NCBI GenBank assembly: GCA_927910745.1
Contig: CAKMNX010000001.1
Coordinates: 1-59,347, forward strand
Length of the DNA: 59,347 bases
DNA from: an uncultured Candidatus Saccharibacteria bacterium
GTDB lineage: Bacteria > Patescibacteriota > Saccharimonadia > Saccharimonadales > Saccharimonadaceae
Reading direction: 5' to 3'
Shown here piece after piece: positions 40,882 to 51,718 of the stretch (the first letter of the stretch is position 1; the number at the start of each line of letters is the position of its first letter). Position numbers and translations under genes: made by a program. Under the pieces are notes generated by a model. The model saw only the letters and a list, made by a program, of their open reading frames with translations, ran no database searches and had not been told where the DNA came from.

Positions 40882-43800
40882 ATGACAAGTAGCAAAAAGA
40901 AGTGTTTTTCACTCTCTCGTTTTTCTCTTTTTTATTACAGTAGTTCTGTTTGTGGCTTCTTTGTTGGCAACAACATTTTCTCCTATAGTTCACGCAAAGG
41001 AAGAGTCACAGATGGCTCCACAAGAGCAAGCTGCGAGCTGGGCATATGCGCAGGCTCTTAGCTTTTGTCTAAGCATAAACGACCCTACATCAGGCAGCAA
41101 CTACAAATATAATATGAAGATATATGATGGCATTATGTATCCAGAAGATGTTGAGTCAGGAAATTGGTTCAAAGAGGAGAAGTATACTTCAGGTCCTTCT
41201 TGGTTCTTTAAGAGTTTATCAAAATACGTCGGTTCGCAGTATGTTAGGAATGATAAAGCATGGGGTAATCATGCGGCCTCACAAGTTTTTTATTGTGCTC
41301 TTAATGAGAAATCGGCTTGGGTGAAGGACGCGGCAACGCTGTGGGGTTATAAGTCACCTACCGAAATGTTATGTAGTTTTGGTGCAAATCGTAAGTCTGA
41401 TCACGCAGGGCACTTCGAAGATTGCGTTAGCGGCACTGGGGTATTCAATGTTGATTTTAACTTAGCAAAAGGCTTTGGTGGTATCTCACAAGCTATTGCT
41501 CATCAACTAAAAGCAAAAGGGGCACATTCTACAGACGCTAAATTAAGGATGAGTGATGCAGCTGAATACCTATATTGGTACAACGTACTACGAGGTGGGT
41601 GCGGTGCCGAAGTAACAGACAAGGATTTTCCTGACAGCGATAAGTATTCTATAAAAAATATTAAAACGGCTGATGGCAAGGGGAATGTTAGTAATAAGAA
41701 CTACTACATGACCCCTGTTAGAGGAGGGCCTTGGGATAAAACCGTAAAAACAAAAGCATTCGACAGTAATGGAAATAACTCGAATCTAACTTGTGTAGAC
41801 ATAGCAAAAGCGATGGCTGCAAAAGCTGATGCCTATTCAAAATGGATCAAAGAAGATACCTGTGAGAAAAAGTTTTCAGGTAATAAAGCTGGTGTAGATC
41901 AGTGTAAGCAAGGAAAATCAGCAAAGAGTGCTGATGATTGCAAAAATAAATTCCCCGATAACGATGAAGCATACAAAAAATTGTCTGGCTGGTATGGGTA
42001 AAAGCGATGGCACCGCAAACAGCGCTACTGGCACATATGATAGTGATAAGGAAGATGAGGATATAAATACATGCTCTGATGCTATTGGCGCTATCGGCTG
42101 GATGGTTTGTCCTGTCGTAAACTTTATGGGTAAGGTAATCGATGGGTTATATGGGATTATTAGTGATTTCTTATCGCTTGACCACGAGATATTTCAAAAG
42201 GACGCCGCAAATGAATCATGGTCAGCATTTCGTAATATAGCTAATATTCTTCTTATTGCTGCATTTCTATTCGTTATATATTCACACATTACAAGCCTCG
42301 GTATTTCCAATTATGGAATTAAGCGGATATTGCCAAGATTGATTATGATATCTATCTTAATTAATGTTTCATTTATTGTTTGTCAATTCCTTATTGATAT
42401 GTCTAACGTTCTTGGCGGATCTTTGTATGGCTTCATTAATACTCTAGCTTCTGGTGGTGCTGACAAAACAAGTTTTGCCGAGAGGACCGCTCAAGTAGCT
42501 CTCGCTGGTGGTAGCACTGTTGCAGCTGGCACCTTTGTTGCGGCAGAGGGTTCTCTGTTGGTCGCAAATATATCTCTTCTTGGCCCTATTGCACTCGGAG
42601 CACTTATTGGACTCTTGCTAGCTTTCATTATTCTACTGGGCCGTAATGCTGGTATTGTTATATTAGCAGTCATCTCACCGCTTGCTTTTGTGGCGCTTCT
42701 TCTCCCTAATACTGAAAAACTCTACCATAAGTGGTGGAAGATGTTCCTCAGTTTACTTGCAGTGTATCCAACAATTGCTGTCATATTTGGTATGTCTAAG
42801 GTAGCAGCTTCAATCTTTATTGCAAAGGACGATGTAACAAGCCAAATTACAGCTCTTGGTGTTATGTTCATTCCACTTCTTGCTTCTCCCGCTTTACTCA
42901 TGGGAGCAATGGGAGCAATGGGAGCACTAGGTGCCAAACTGCAGCATATGGGGATGCGAAGCAATGCAAAACTTCTAGCAAAAACTCGGGAGAATATGGG
43001 CAAAACATCTATCGGCTACGGCATCCAACAAGCAAGATTATTACGCGAGCAAGAGCGTAACAGAAAGATGATGGGGCAATTTGCTAATGCAACAGGAGCT
43101 CGCGGTTTCTTATATAATACCCTTGGTGGCCGCCAAGCAAGCGACCGTCGCTCTCAGATTGCAAGTAAGTTCGAAACTGAACAACGTAATCAACAAAAAG
43201 ACGAAGCCCAGACATGGCTCGCTAACAACTACTCGTTTACAGATATTGCAGATGCAGCGGTCTCGGGCAGTATTAGAGACAAGAAAACAGGAAGCTTAAG
43301 AAACTTGACAGCTATGGAGCGGGCTGCTGCAATTGACCATGCTATGTCAGGTGGCAATTCTGAGCAAAGGTTTGAGATTTTGAAGGCTACAGGCGATCTT
43401 GGCAACAACGATAGCTATAACAGCAAGGAAGTGGGGTATATGCGATATCTTGCAGCATCTGGTGCACGCAGTAGAGGTGATGCCGATGTGTATGGTGCTG
43501 GTACTCTTGGTCAAATAGAGGATGGCGCATTTAGTACTGAACTCGCTGCAAAGAATGGTCTTGTTGGTGCAGTAGCAAGTAGGCTTAATAATGGTGAGAT
43601 GTCTAATGAGACAATAGCTTCCAAGAGCGCCGGGCAAAGTAAAATTATTAAGGACGCTATGGAAAGGCTTGACGAAACTGCTCAAGAGAGGATTCGCACT
43701 AACTTTAATACCTTCCTGCAAACTGAGCGTGGTCAAGAAACGCCAGAAGCAACCGTTGCGAATGTTATGGGGTTCGATGCTAGTGATCCTGATCGTATCA

Positions 43801-44000
43801 ATAAAGCTGCTAGTATTAAACAAGAAGCTGTAGAGGCTGCTAACAGAGCAAATGAAATAGACATGTATGCATTACAACGTGAACTTGTCGAGAAAGCCGA
43901 GAAAGCTATGAGAGATAATATCGATAACGCGTTCAAGAATCAAACCCAAAACCAAGGAGGTGGGGGTGGTCGCTTCTCTTGGCGAGGTCGTAAAAAATAA
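40882..44000 (+). CDS. TrbL/VirB6-like polytopic secretion-system protein (copy 2), two frameshifts
   Basis: About 1038 residues when repaired. ATG 40882 starts a signal peptide that is broken at T6 (40928-40933; five T restores FITVVLFVASLLATTFSPIVHA). A Cys-containing outer domain follows to ~residue 370. At GGG (41996-41998) the frame closes with TAA; two G would join GWYGKSDGTANS to the membrane part. That part carries CSDAIGAIGWMVCPVVNFM, SLGISNYGIKRILPRL and LLLPNTEKLYHKWWK, the same blocks as copy 1 at 7380-10322. About seven helices and a ~330-residue charged tail ending GGGGGRFSWRGRKK. Both lesions are in homopolymers. AT-rich codons. Ends 64 bases before the PrgI gene. If the breaks are real, separate start sites would be needed for each part. 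Confidence 0.7.
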
Positions 44001-44044
44001 AATAACGAAGTATTGCTGTATTCTCTCCTCCCATCCCCCTCATG

Positions 44045-44050
44045 CTATAA
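44045..44050 (+). promoter_or_regulatory. -10 box before the PrgI-like gene
   Basis: TATAAT 14 bases before ATG 44065; suggests that the GC-rich core genes can be transcribed separately from TrbL copy 2. Confidence 0.45.
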
Positions 44051-44064
44051 TAAATACATAAACT

Positions 44065-45939
44065 ATGTCGAGATATAAGGTTGCGCAAGATGTAGAGGCA
44101 GAGGATAAGATTCTTGGGCCGTTTAGCTTTCGCCAGTTTATTTATTTGCTGGTTGCGGCAGCGGGGATCGCGTTGGCGTGGGGATTATCACAGGTATTTT
44201 TGCCGTTGGCGGTCATTCCGGTGCCGATTATTCTGCTGTTTGGTGCGCTAGCTTTGCCACTGCGCAAGGATCAGCCAATGGAGGTTTACCTCGCGGCGGT
44301 GGTGTCGTTCTACACCAAGCCACGCCGGCGGATGTGGCAGCCTGATGGTATCAACTCGCTCATCGAGATTACGGTACCCGAGAAGGTGGAGATCGAGCGA
44401 ACGAAGAACCTTAGCCAAGACGAAGCCGAGCGCCGCCTAGCATATCTGTCGCAGCTGGCTGATACTCATGGGTGGTCTATTCGCCACACCCGCGTGCCCG
44501 ATGCACAGGGATCGATGATTAGTGATGTCTATTTTGAGGCGCAGCAAACCTCGGATATGTTTGATGACAACAGCAGCGAAGCGCGGGCGATGACGCGGCG
44601 CATTGAGCAATCAAACCAAGCCCGGCGCCGAGCCGCCATTGAGCGCATGCAAGCCCCACCGGCTGCACTGCCTGCCGTAGCTGATGGGCAGCCAATGCAG
44701 CAAACCCCAGTGCCGTATCAGCCAGCCTGGCCACAGGCCCAGCCGCAACCATACCAGGCAGCACCACAACCAGCTCCAACTATCTCACCACAGGTTGCAC
44801 CACCGTACCAGCCACCAGTTGATGCCGCTGGCTTTGCACCAGTATCACCACCTCAGCCTCGTATGCCTGAGCCGCCATACCCAACACCAGAGCCTCAGCG
44901 CCCAGCGGTGTCATATTCGTCCACGAGCTTCCCGGAGAATCGTACTTCATCGTCGCATCAGCAAGCTCCCTCGCTCGATGCTAGTGCCTACCAAAATCAA
45001 CCAAACCCATACCCACCTCAGCAATCTACCGAGGTATACGAGATTTCGCCAGTGGATGATACGCCGCGTGACGAAATGCCTGCTGCCGAGTCACAGCCCA
45101 TGCCGCGAGAGCATGACTCACTCCAGTCTCTGCCAATGGCACTGCCCGCCGTTATTCCGCATGATTCAGTTTTGCCAGATGCCCTGAGCAAACCCTACAC
45201 ACCGCCTGAACCTACAGCAGAAGCTGCGCCAGAGCCCGAGCCAGAAGAAACACCATCCTTCGAAGCAATCTACGCCAACCTTCGTCAACACGCTGCTCCT
45301 ACTACTGATGCCGTACCACTTGTGCCACCCCAAAAGTCAGCCACGCGCACGACAACTACGCCCAGCAACCCACCAGCTGAAGCACCTCCTGCCGACATTC
45401 GGCCATCGTTCACTTCAACACCTGCAGAGCAACCCGTCCTGTCAGCAGCACCGATCCCCAATTATCCACATACTCCTACACCACATCCTCCCCAGCAGTC
45501 AGCCTACCAGCCAGCACCACCTCAGCAACCACCCGTCGCGCCAGCTCAACCTACACCGGCTCCTGCACCCACCCCAGCCGCAGTGTCCTACCGAGATCGC
45601 TCGGCACTAGCTGATGATAAAAATGTTATCGATATGGCCGTGCGCTACAACCCATACCCCAGTATTCACCAGTCAGTCATCCAGCCGCTCGACCCCAGTT
45701 ATTACGCCAAGACAACCCCCACCCGCGAGGAACGCCTGCGTGAGGAACAGCTTGCCCAGCAACGCAACAATATGCCGCCAAACACTAGCACAAACACCGT
45801 CTCGCCTGATATAATTAGACTAGCCAGCAACTCTGATTTGTCCGTTGCTGCCATTGCCAATGAAGCCAACCGGATTCAACATCAAGAGCAGGCCAATCAG
45901 GATGATGACGATGATGAGATTGTCATCCCTTTGCGCTAA
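44065..45939 (+). CDS. PrgI family (VirB3-like) protein with very long Pro/Gln-rich tail
   Basis: 624 residues. The N-terminal ~110 residues are PrgI-like: MSRYKVAQDVEAEDKILGPFSFRQF, two adjacent helices (IYLLVAAAGIALAWGLSQVF and LAVIPVPIILLFGALALPL) and a conserved Y-x-KPRRRMWQPDG. These small inner-membrane proteins sit beside VirB4. Residues ~185-560 are low complexity (Pro, Gln, Ala, Ser, Tyr), which is far beyond the usual length, followed by a short ordered end (NVIDMAVRYNPYPSIHQSVI ... RLASNSDLSVAAIANEANRI) and an acidic tail. The middle may span space or bind partners. No Shine-Dalgarno. Fifteen to twenty bases separate it from the next gene. Confidence 0.8.
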   Translation: MSRYKVAQDVEAEDKILGPFSFRQFIYLLVAAAGIALAWGLSQVFLPLAVIPVPIILLFGALALPLRKDQPMEVYLAAVVSFYTKPRRRMWQPDGINSLIEITVPEKVEIERTKNLSQDEAERRLAYLSQLADTHGWSIRHTRVPDAQGSMISDVYFEAQQTSDMFDDNSSEARAMTRRIEQSNQARRRAAIERMQAPPAALPAVADGQPMQQTPVPYQPAWPQAQPQPYQAAPQPAPTISPQVAPPYQPPVDAAGFAPVSPPQPRMPEPPYPTPEPQRPAVSYSSTSFPENRTSSSHQQAPSLDASAYQNQPNPYPPQQSTEVYEISPVDDTPRDEMPAAESQPMPREHDSLQSLPMALPAVIPHDSVLPDALSKPYTPPEPTAEAAPEPEPEETPSFEAIYANLRQHAAPTTDAVPLVPPQKSATRTTTTPSNPPAEAPPADIRPSFTSTPAEQPVLSAAPIPNYPHTPTPHPPQQSAYQPAPPQQPPVAPAQPTPAPAPTPAAVSYRDRSALADDKNVIDMAVRYNPYPSIHQSVIQPLDPSYYAKTTPTREERLREEQLAQQRNNMPPNTSTNTVSPDIIRLASNSDLSVAAIANEANRIQHQEQANQDDDDDEIVIPLR

Positions 45940-45957
45940 GAAATAAGAAGGAGAGTG

Positions 45958-46914
45958 GTGTCACCAAATTCACCCAACAATCAACAGCCACCAGCTGGGC
46001 CACCCAGCCAGTTTGGCTATAGCCAAGGCCAGGGCGCTGCGCCAGCGGGCCAGATGCCAGCTAATTATCCGCAATATCCCGCTCCGCCGCAGGGTAACTA
46101 CCCCGCCGTGCAAGCACCGGCTCAGCCACCAGCTGTGCAGGGCAATACGAATGATCAGCCCACCCAAGACACCAAGAAAAAGGCTCCGCCCAAGCCCGCC
46201 ACCACGCAGAATAGCCTCCTCCTCTCGGAGCTGCGCGATGATATGATCATCATGGGTGATGGCAGCTTTCGCGCCGTCATCGCCTGTGAGTCGATTAACT
46301 TCGACCTCATGAGCGCCCGTGAGCGCGAGGGGGTAGAGTATAGCTACCAGAATTTCCTCAATGCGCTGTACTTCCCAGTGCAGATTTGCATCCGCTCGCA
46401 GCGGGTGGATATTGGCCCGTATTTGGATAAGCTCGTTGCCATCCAGCGCACCCAAGACAACATGCTGCTGAGTGTGCTGATGGAAGACTACATCAACTTC
46501 ATCGACGACCTCTCGCAAAACGCCAACATCATGGACAAGAGCTTCTACGTTGTCATCCCGTATTACCCAGCAGGGGAGGGGACGATTATCGACCAGGGTA
46601 AAGGGTTCTTCACCAAGCTCTTCGCTCCCAAAAACACCAATACCGTGACGAAGATTAGCAAAGAAACCTACGAGCGAGCCCGCGAGGAGATCCGCAACCG
46701 GGCTGACACCATCCTCAACGGTTTGATGCAGATTGGTGTACGGGCAGTGCAGCTCAAGACTAAAGAGCTCGGCACTCTCTATTACAACATGTATAACCCC
46801 GACACGGCAGTGCGCGAGCCGCTGGGCGACTTTAATAACGTGACTTCCACCTTCGTCCGCAAAGGCGAGGGAGCTGTCCCAACCTCGACAGCATATCATA
46901 AAGGAGAATTTTGA
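45958..46914 (+). CDS. TraC/VirB4 N-terminal-domain-like protein
   Basis: 318 residues. The first ~85 residues are Pro/Gln/Ala-rich and disordered; then a compact domain begins (TQNSLLLSELRDDMIIMGDGSFRAVIACESINFDLMS) that resembles the N-terminal domain of TraC/VirB4 ATPases, without any Walker motif. Position and coupling (TGATG overlap) with the VirB4 gene suggest a subunit of the same complex, perhaps a split N-terminal part. The start is GTG 45958 or GTG 45955; AAGGAGA just upstream favours the second GTG. GC-rich codons. Confidence 0.7.
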   Translation: MSPNSPNNQQPPAGPPSQFGYSQGQGAAPAGQMPANYPQYPAPPQGNYPAVQAPAQPPAVQGNTNDQPTQDTKKKAPPKPATTQNSLLLSELRDDMIIMGDGSFRAVIACESINFDLMSAREREGVEYSYQNFLNALYFPVQICIRSQRVDIGPYLDKLVAIQRTQDNMLLSVLMEDYINFIDDLSQNANIMDKSFYVVIPYYPAGEGTIIDQGKGFFTKLFAPKNTNTVTKISKETYERAREEIRNRADTILNGLMQIGVRAVQLKTKELGTLYYNMYNPDTAVREPLGDFNNVTSTFVRKGEGAVPTSTAYHKGEF

Positions 46915-48748
46915 TGGCACGACGACCCGATCCAATCGACATTGCTGCCCAGCAGCGCGAGCGCGAGCAAGCAGAGGTAGAAGAAGCCTTTATCAAGGGG
47001 ATGACGACACTGCGCGACCTAATCGCTCCCAGCAGTCTCGAGATTCACAGCACGTACTTCCGCATTGGTACCAAGTATGGCCGCACACTCTACATTTATG
47101 GCTACCCGCGTGAGCTTTACACAGGCTGGCTGTCAGGATTGATCAACATCGACCAAGTGCTCGATATTAGCATGTTTATTTACCCTGTCGAGACAGAGAT
47201 CGTCCTCAACAACCTCCGCAAGAAGGTGACGCAGCTTGAGGCCGATATGCGCTTAATTCCGAAAAGGGTAAGGTGCGTGACCCAGCCCGCGAGGCCGCTC
47301 TAGCCGATGCCGAGGAGCTGCGCGACCAGCTACAGCTTGGGGCCGAGCGTTTCTTCCGCTTTGGGCTTTACGTCACGCTTTATGCCGATAGCCTCGAGGA
47401 ATTAAGCTTCGTCCAGCACGTCATCGAGACGATCTTTGGCCAGAATATGGTCTATAGCAAGACCGCCAGCAACCAGCAAGAGCAAGGCCTTAACAGTACC
47501 ATCCCCCAAATGACCGACCAGTTGCAAGTCCGCCGCAACATGAACACTGGCGCGGTGAGCACAAGTTTTCCCTTTACCAGTGCCGACCTTAGTGACGGCG
47601 AGGGTATTCTCTATGGCGTCAACCAGCACAACCAAGGACTCGTTATTTTCGACCGCTTTAGCCTTGAGAATGCAAATATGGTCGTCTTTGCAAAGTCCGG
47701 TGCTGGTAAATCCTTCACCGTTAAGCTCGAGGCGCTGCGCAGTATGATGCTTGGCACTGACATCCTCGTCATCGACCCTGAGAACGAGTACCAGAAACTA
47801 GCTGATGCGGTCGGCGGCAGTTATATCCGCCTCAGCCTCAGTAGCGATACGCGAATTAACCCCTTCGACCTCCCCCGAGTAATCGACAGTGACGAAGCAA
47901 CTGATGCCCTGCGGGCTAATCTCATCACCCTGCAGCGGCTCTTCAAGCTTATGTTGGGCGGCACGTTGGTGGGTGGGCAACAGATTGCCTTGCTCAGCCC
48001 AGCTGAAGAGGCCGATCTCGACCAAGCGCTCATCGATACCTACGCCCGAGCTGGTATTACCAGCGATCCACTAACGCATAATTCTCAGCCACCGACGATC
48101 ATCGACCTCTACGATACTCTCCTCCACATGGGTGGGGCAGGGCCATCGCTAGCTCAGCGCCTGCGCAAATACACCACGGGCACCTTCGCTGGTATCTTTA
48201 GCCAGCAGAGCAATGTTGATATCAATAACAGCATGGTGGTGTTTAACATCCGCGATCTGGAGGATGACCTACGGCCAGTGGCGATGTATATTGTGCTAAG
48301 CCACATCTGGAATATCGCTCGCACCGTGCAGCGCCGGCGGATGCTCATCGTTGATGAGGCCTGGCAGCTCATGAAGTACGAAGACTCGGCGGAGTTTCTC
48401 CACAGCCTAGCCAAGCGAGCCCGTAAGTACTCTCTGGGCCTGACGACAATCACGCAGGACGTAGAGGACTTTATGGGGAGCGAGAAGGGCCGGGCTATTG
48501 TAGCAAATAGCTCGCTCCAGCTTTTGCTAAAGCAATCAACCAGTGCAGTGGATGTGCTAGCTGAGGTCTTCAAGCTCACCGAGGAGGAGCGTAAGCGCCT
48601 GTCTAACTTCCCTGTAGGCGATGGCCTCTTCTTTGCAGGGCAAAACCACGTCCACATTCGCATTTTTGCCAGCGAGACCGAGACGCAATTCATCACCACC
48701 AACCCGGTGGCCAATAACAGCTTATACCAGCAGCCAGTGAGGTCGTAG
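46914..48748 (+). CDS. VirB4-like secretion ATPase, one-base frameshift
   Basis: About 611 residues when repaired. The motor of type IV secretion-like systems. N-terminal ~200 residues: LIAPSSLEIHSTYFRIGTKYGRTLYIYGYPRELYTGW. Walker A is VFAKSGAGKSFT (~residue 260), followed by ILVIDPENEYQKLA; Walker B is MLIVDEAWQLMK; the C-terminal LGLTTITQDVEDF is also typical. At AAAA (47262-47265) one A is missing; restoring it joins RLIPKKGKVRDPAREAALADAEEL. AAAGGAG precedes ATG 46914. The break lies between the N-terminal domain and the ATPase domain, so two separate products are possible but not favoured, because no ribosome binding site precedes the second part. Confidence 0.85.
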
Positions 48749-48754
48749 CCTGCC

Positions 48755-51718
48755 ATGCCTACCCCCATCCCTTCCCAGCAAAAACCCAAGCTCGACCGGC
48801 ATAATCCGGGAAATACGCATTGGAGCAACGACACCTTCGCCGGCCGGAATAATCACGCTGGCAGTGGTGATTACAGCCAATCCAACACCGCCCAAGACCT
48901 CCAGTCGCGCGAGAACAGCGGGAGTGGTTCATCCGCCCATAGCAACACCAGCAGCACTGGCGCAACTGGCAGCGACTATGCCAACTCCGTCCGAGGCCAA
49001 GAAGGCGCGCCAGGAGGAGGGTGGAATACAAATGTCTCACCTGCAAATACTGCCGCTTCTAGTAAATCAACCTCTCTCTTTGGTAAAGTACGCGGTACAA
49101 TAACTGGTGCACGAAATAAGCCTTTAATCACTCTCGCCATTATGATGTTTGGTGGGGGTAGTTTCCTTGCTATGACGCCAGCAAATTTTGCTAGTCTTTC
49201 TATTTCACACTGGTTGCAAAATTCAGTCATCAAGTGGGATTCACAAAGTACTAGCTTTGAAAAGCGTGCTCATAAGATTATGTATCAGCGTATCGAAGGT
49301 AAGGCGACTGGTGGTATATGCTCCACACTTCGTGTCTGCCAACGCTATGGTCGTTTGTCAAAGTATATGATTAAACGGTTTGAGAAAAACAGAAGAATCG
49401 AAGCTCTCAAAGATGGTAAGGTTATAAAGAGTGAGGATGTTGGTTTATTAGGCGTAAAACCAGACCAATTGCGTTTTACCCGTAGTGATGGTACAAAAAA
49501 AGTTATTGATTCGCCAGACTTTAGAAAAAACTTTTTCCAGGATACGGAAGTCCGCTCTATAATTCACGAAGTTTACGCACCTCGCTGGGTAGTGTTTTCT
49601 GATAAAGTAGCTGCCAATCTTAGAAAAAAGTGGAAACTTACAAAAAAAGATCGTCTAGCCGAAGCAAAAAAACAAAAAACAAGTTGATGAAGGTATTGAT
49701 AATGCCGTCAAAGGGAAAGAAGTAAAGGGCAAATACGAAGCGAAGGAATCTGACGAAGAAGGGAAAGAAAAGATAACTGAAGATACTGATATTGGTAACG
49801 AAGCGAAAAAAATAGCTGGTGAAGGTGCTGAAGGTGCATCGAAGTCAGTTAGCAAAGAGGCTGCCGCCAAGCTCATCAAAGAGGGTGTCGGCAAAAATGG
49901 CAATATTGCTGCAATGCTTGCTGGTGGGCTTTGTATGGTACAAGACGGTGCCCAATCTATCAGTAAAACAATTCGGGCTATTCAAATGGAGCAATTCATC
50001 CAATTTACAACTTTGTTTGCTGCCGCCGCAGATCATGCAAGAGCTGGAACAAACAACTATATACCTATGGCCGAATTAGGAGCTAAATTTATGGCTACAA
50101 GGGTTAATAAAGAAGGTAAGATTACAAAACGATCTGCTCCTGAAAGCCATGGCTATAAGCAAATTATGTATAACGATTTAGTTTCGTCAGATACCTCAAA
50201 CTGGACGCAGTATGTTCCAGGTGGTGGATGGGCGCGTAAAATGAATGGCCTTGCTAACGCACTTGGCGCTAATATTGGTATCCTTAAAACATCATGTACG
50301 GGCATCAACAGTAGTGCAGGTCAGCTCCTCCTGAGTGTAGCTGGAGGTTGGACAAGCATTGTTGGCCAGCTTGTTTCAGAAATGGCTGCACCCGTCATAT
50401 CAAGTATTATGGCTCCAATTCTCGGCAAACTGATTAATACAATGGCAGGAACGCTGGTAGATAGCTCCACAATAGGCGAAGATGCTGGCGATGCAATGTC
50501 TAGCGGTATATTACATATGTTTTCTGAATCAGCTGCAGCTGGTGGTAATGGTGTATTAACCACGGATCAAACGATCGCATATAAGCGTGAAGCTGCTAAA
50601 CTTAACTTAGCATATGCTCAAGAATATAGGCTCAATCATAGCCCATTCGATATCTCATCACCTTACACCTTCATGGGTAGTATTTACAGCTCATTCATAC
50701 CTTATATGAGTAGTTTCTCTAGTTTAGGTAATTTTACTAATAGTGTGATTTCTCTACCAAAGAATATTTTTCCTGCTCTACTTGGCACTCAGGCATACGC
50801 GGAAGATGATAAAGTTGCAAAGATTTGGAACTCATGTGACGACCCAAACTTAAAGGGTGTTGGCGCAGAATCATTTTGTAGCGTGTCTCGTGGAGCTCTT
50901 GATCTAGATAAAGACCCTTCGGAAGTCGCAGACGCTCTTGCAGGCCAATATAACGAAGAAACGGGTGAAGCAACTGGTGGTACGCTTAAGGAGTGGCAGG
51001 AGAAATGCGGCTCAGGTACTGGCGAAAATGGTGTTGATGTTAGTTACTGTAAGTTTGATTCTGAGGAAAAAAAGCTGGCTGCTTTGTTTACTATCGACCA
51101 AAGGGTTGTTGACACTATGGACAACCCACCTGTTGATGATGGTAGTAGCAATTCTCAAGGGCAACAGCAATCTCAAGGTGGATCACTCCCTTCAGGTGAT
51201 GCTAAATCTCTTGCTCAGCAAATTTTAGACAATCCAAATATTACTGTCGCAGACTATGGTTGGAATTCTGGCGAAACAACCCCTAAGAGCCAGATTGAAA
51301 ATACCGCAAAAGGTCAGCCAGCTATACCAGACTCAGTACCAACCCAATATAGTCGTAATGTCGATCCACAGATTCTTCAAGTCATTCTTCTGATCGGCCA
51401 AAAACATAAGATCACAGTTTCGTCTCTTATGCGCACACAAATGACAGCAGGAGGATACAGCCAACACCCCCGAGGTAGAGCCGTTGATTTAAGTCCAATT
51501 GGCTCCTGCGGTGATGGTGCTGGTGAGGAATGTGCTCAAGCAGTACAGGAGTTGATCAATGCAAATGCGCTACCTCAAGGTGGTGGTATTGGCCAGTCAA
51601 CCTGTGGAGGAGCACGTGGCGCATTAAACAATGCTATCACTCAAAGGGATGGCAATCGTTTGATGATTCTTGTAACCACTTACATATCGATCTAGGACAA
51701 GGAAATGCAGCATCATAA
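48755..51718 (+). CDS. large secretion-system protein with C-terminal M15-like peptidase domain, two frameshifts
   Basis: About 987 residues when repaired. A disordered, polar N-terminus (~100 residues), a membrane helix (ITLAIMMFGGGSFLAM, ~120-145), a charged coiled region, a long Ala/Gly/Ser-rich hydrophobic middle, and a C-terminal domain with HPRGRAVDLSPIGS and HLHIDLGQG, the metal-ligand pattern of D,D-peptidases of the M15/VanY type. An extra A in the A7/A6 runs (49666-49679) and a missing T at 51659-51661 break the frame; the second hides the HLHID motif. Codon use changes from GC-rich to AT-rich at ~49030, within the gene. Probably a wall-cutting component of the machine. The middle is unlike any family I can name. 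Confidence 0.65.
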
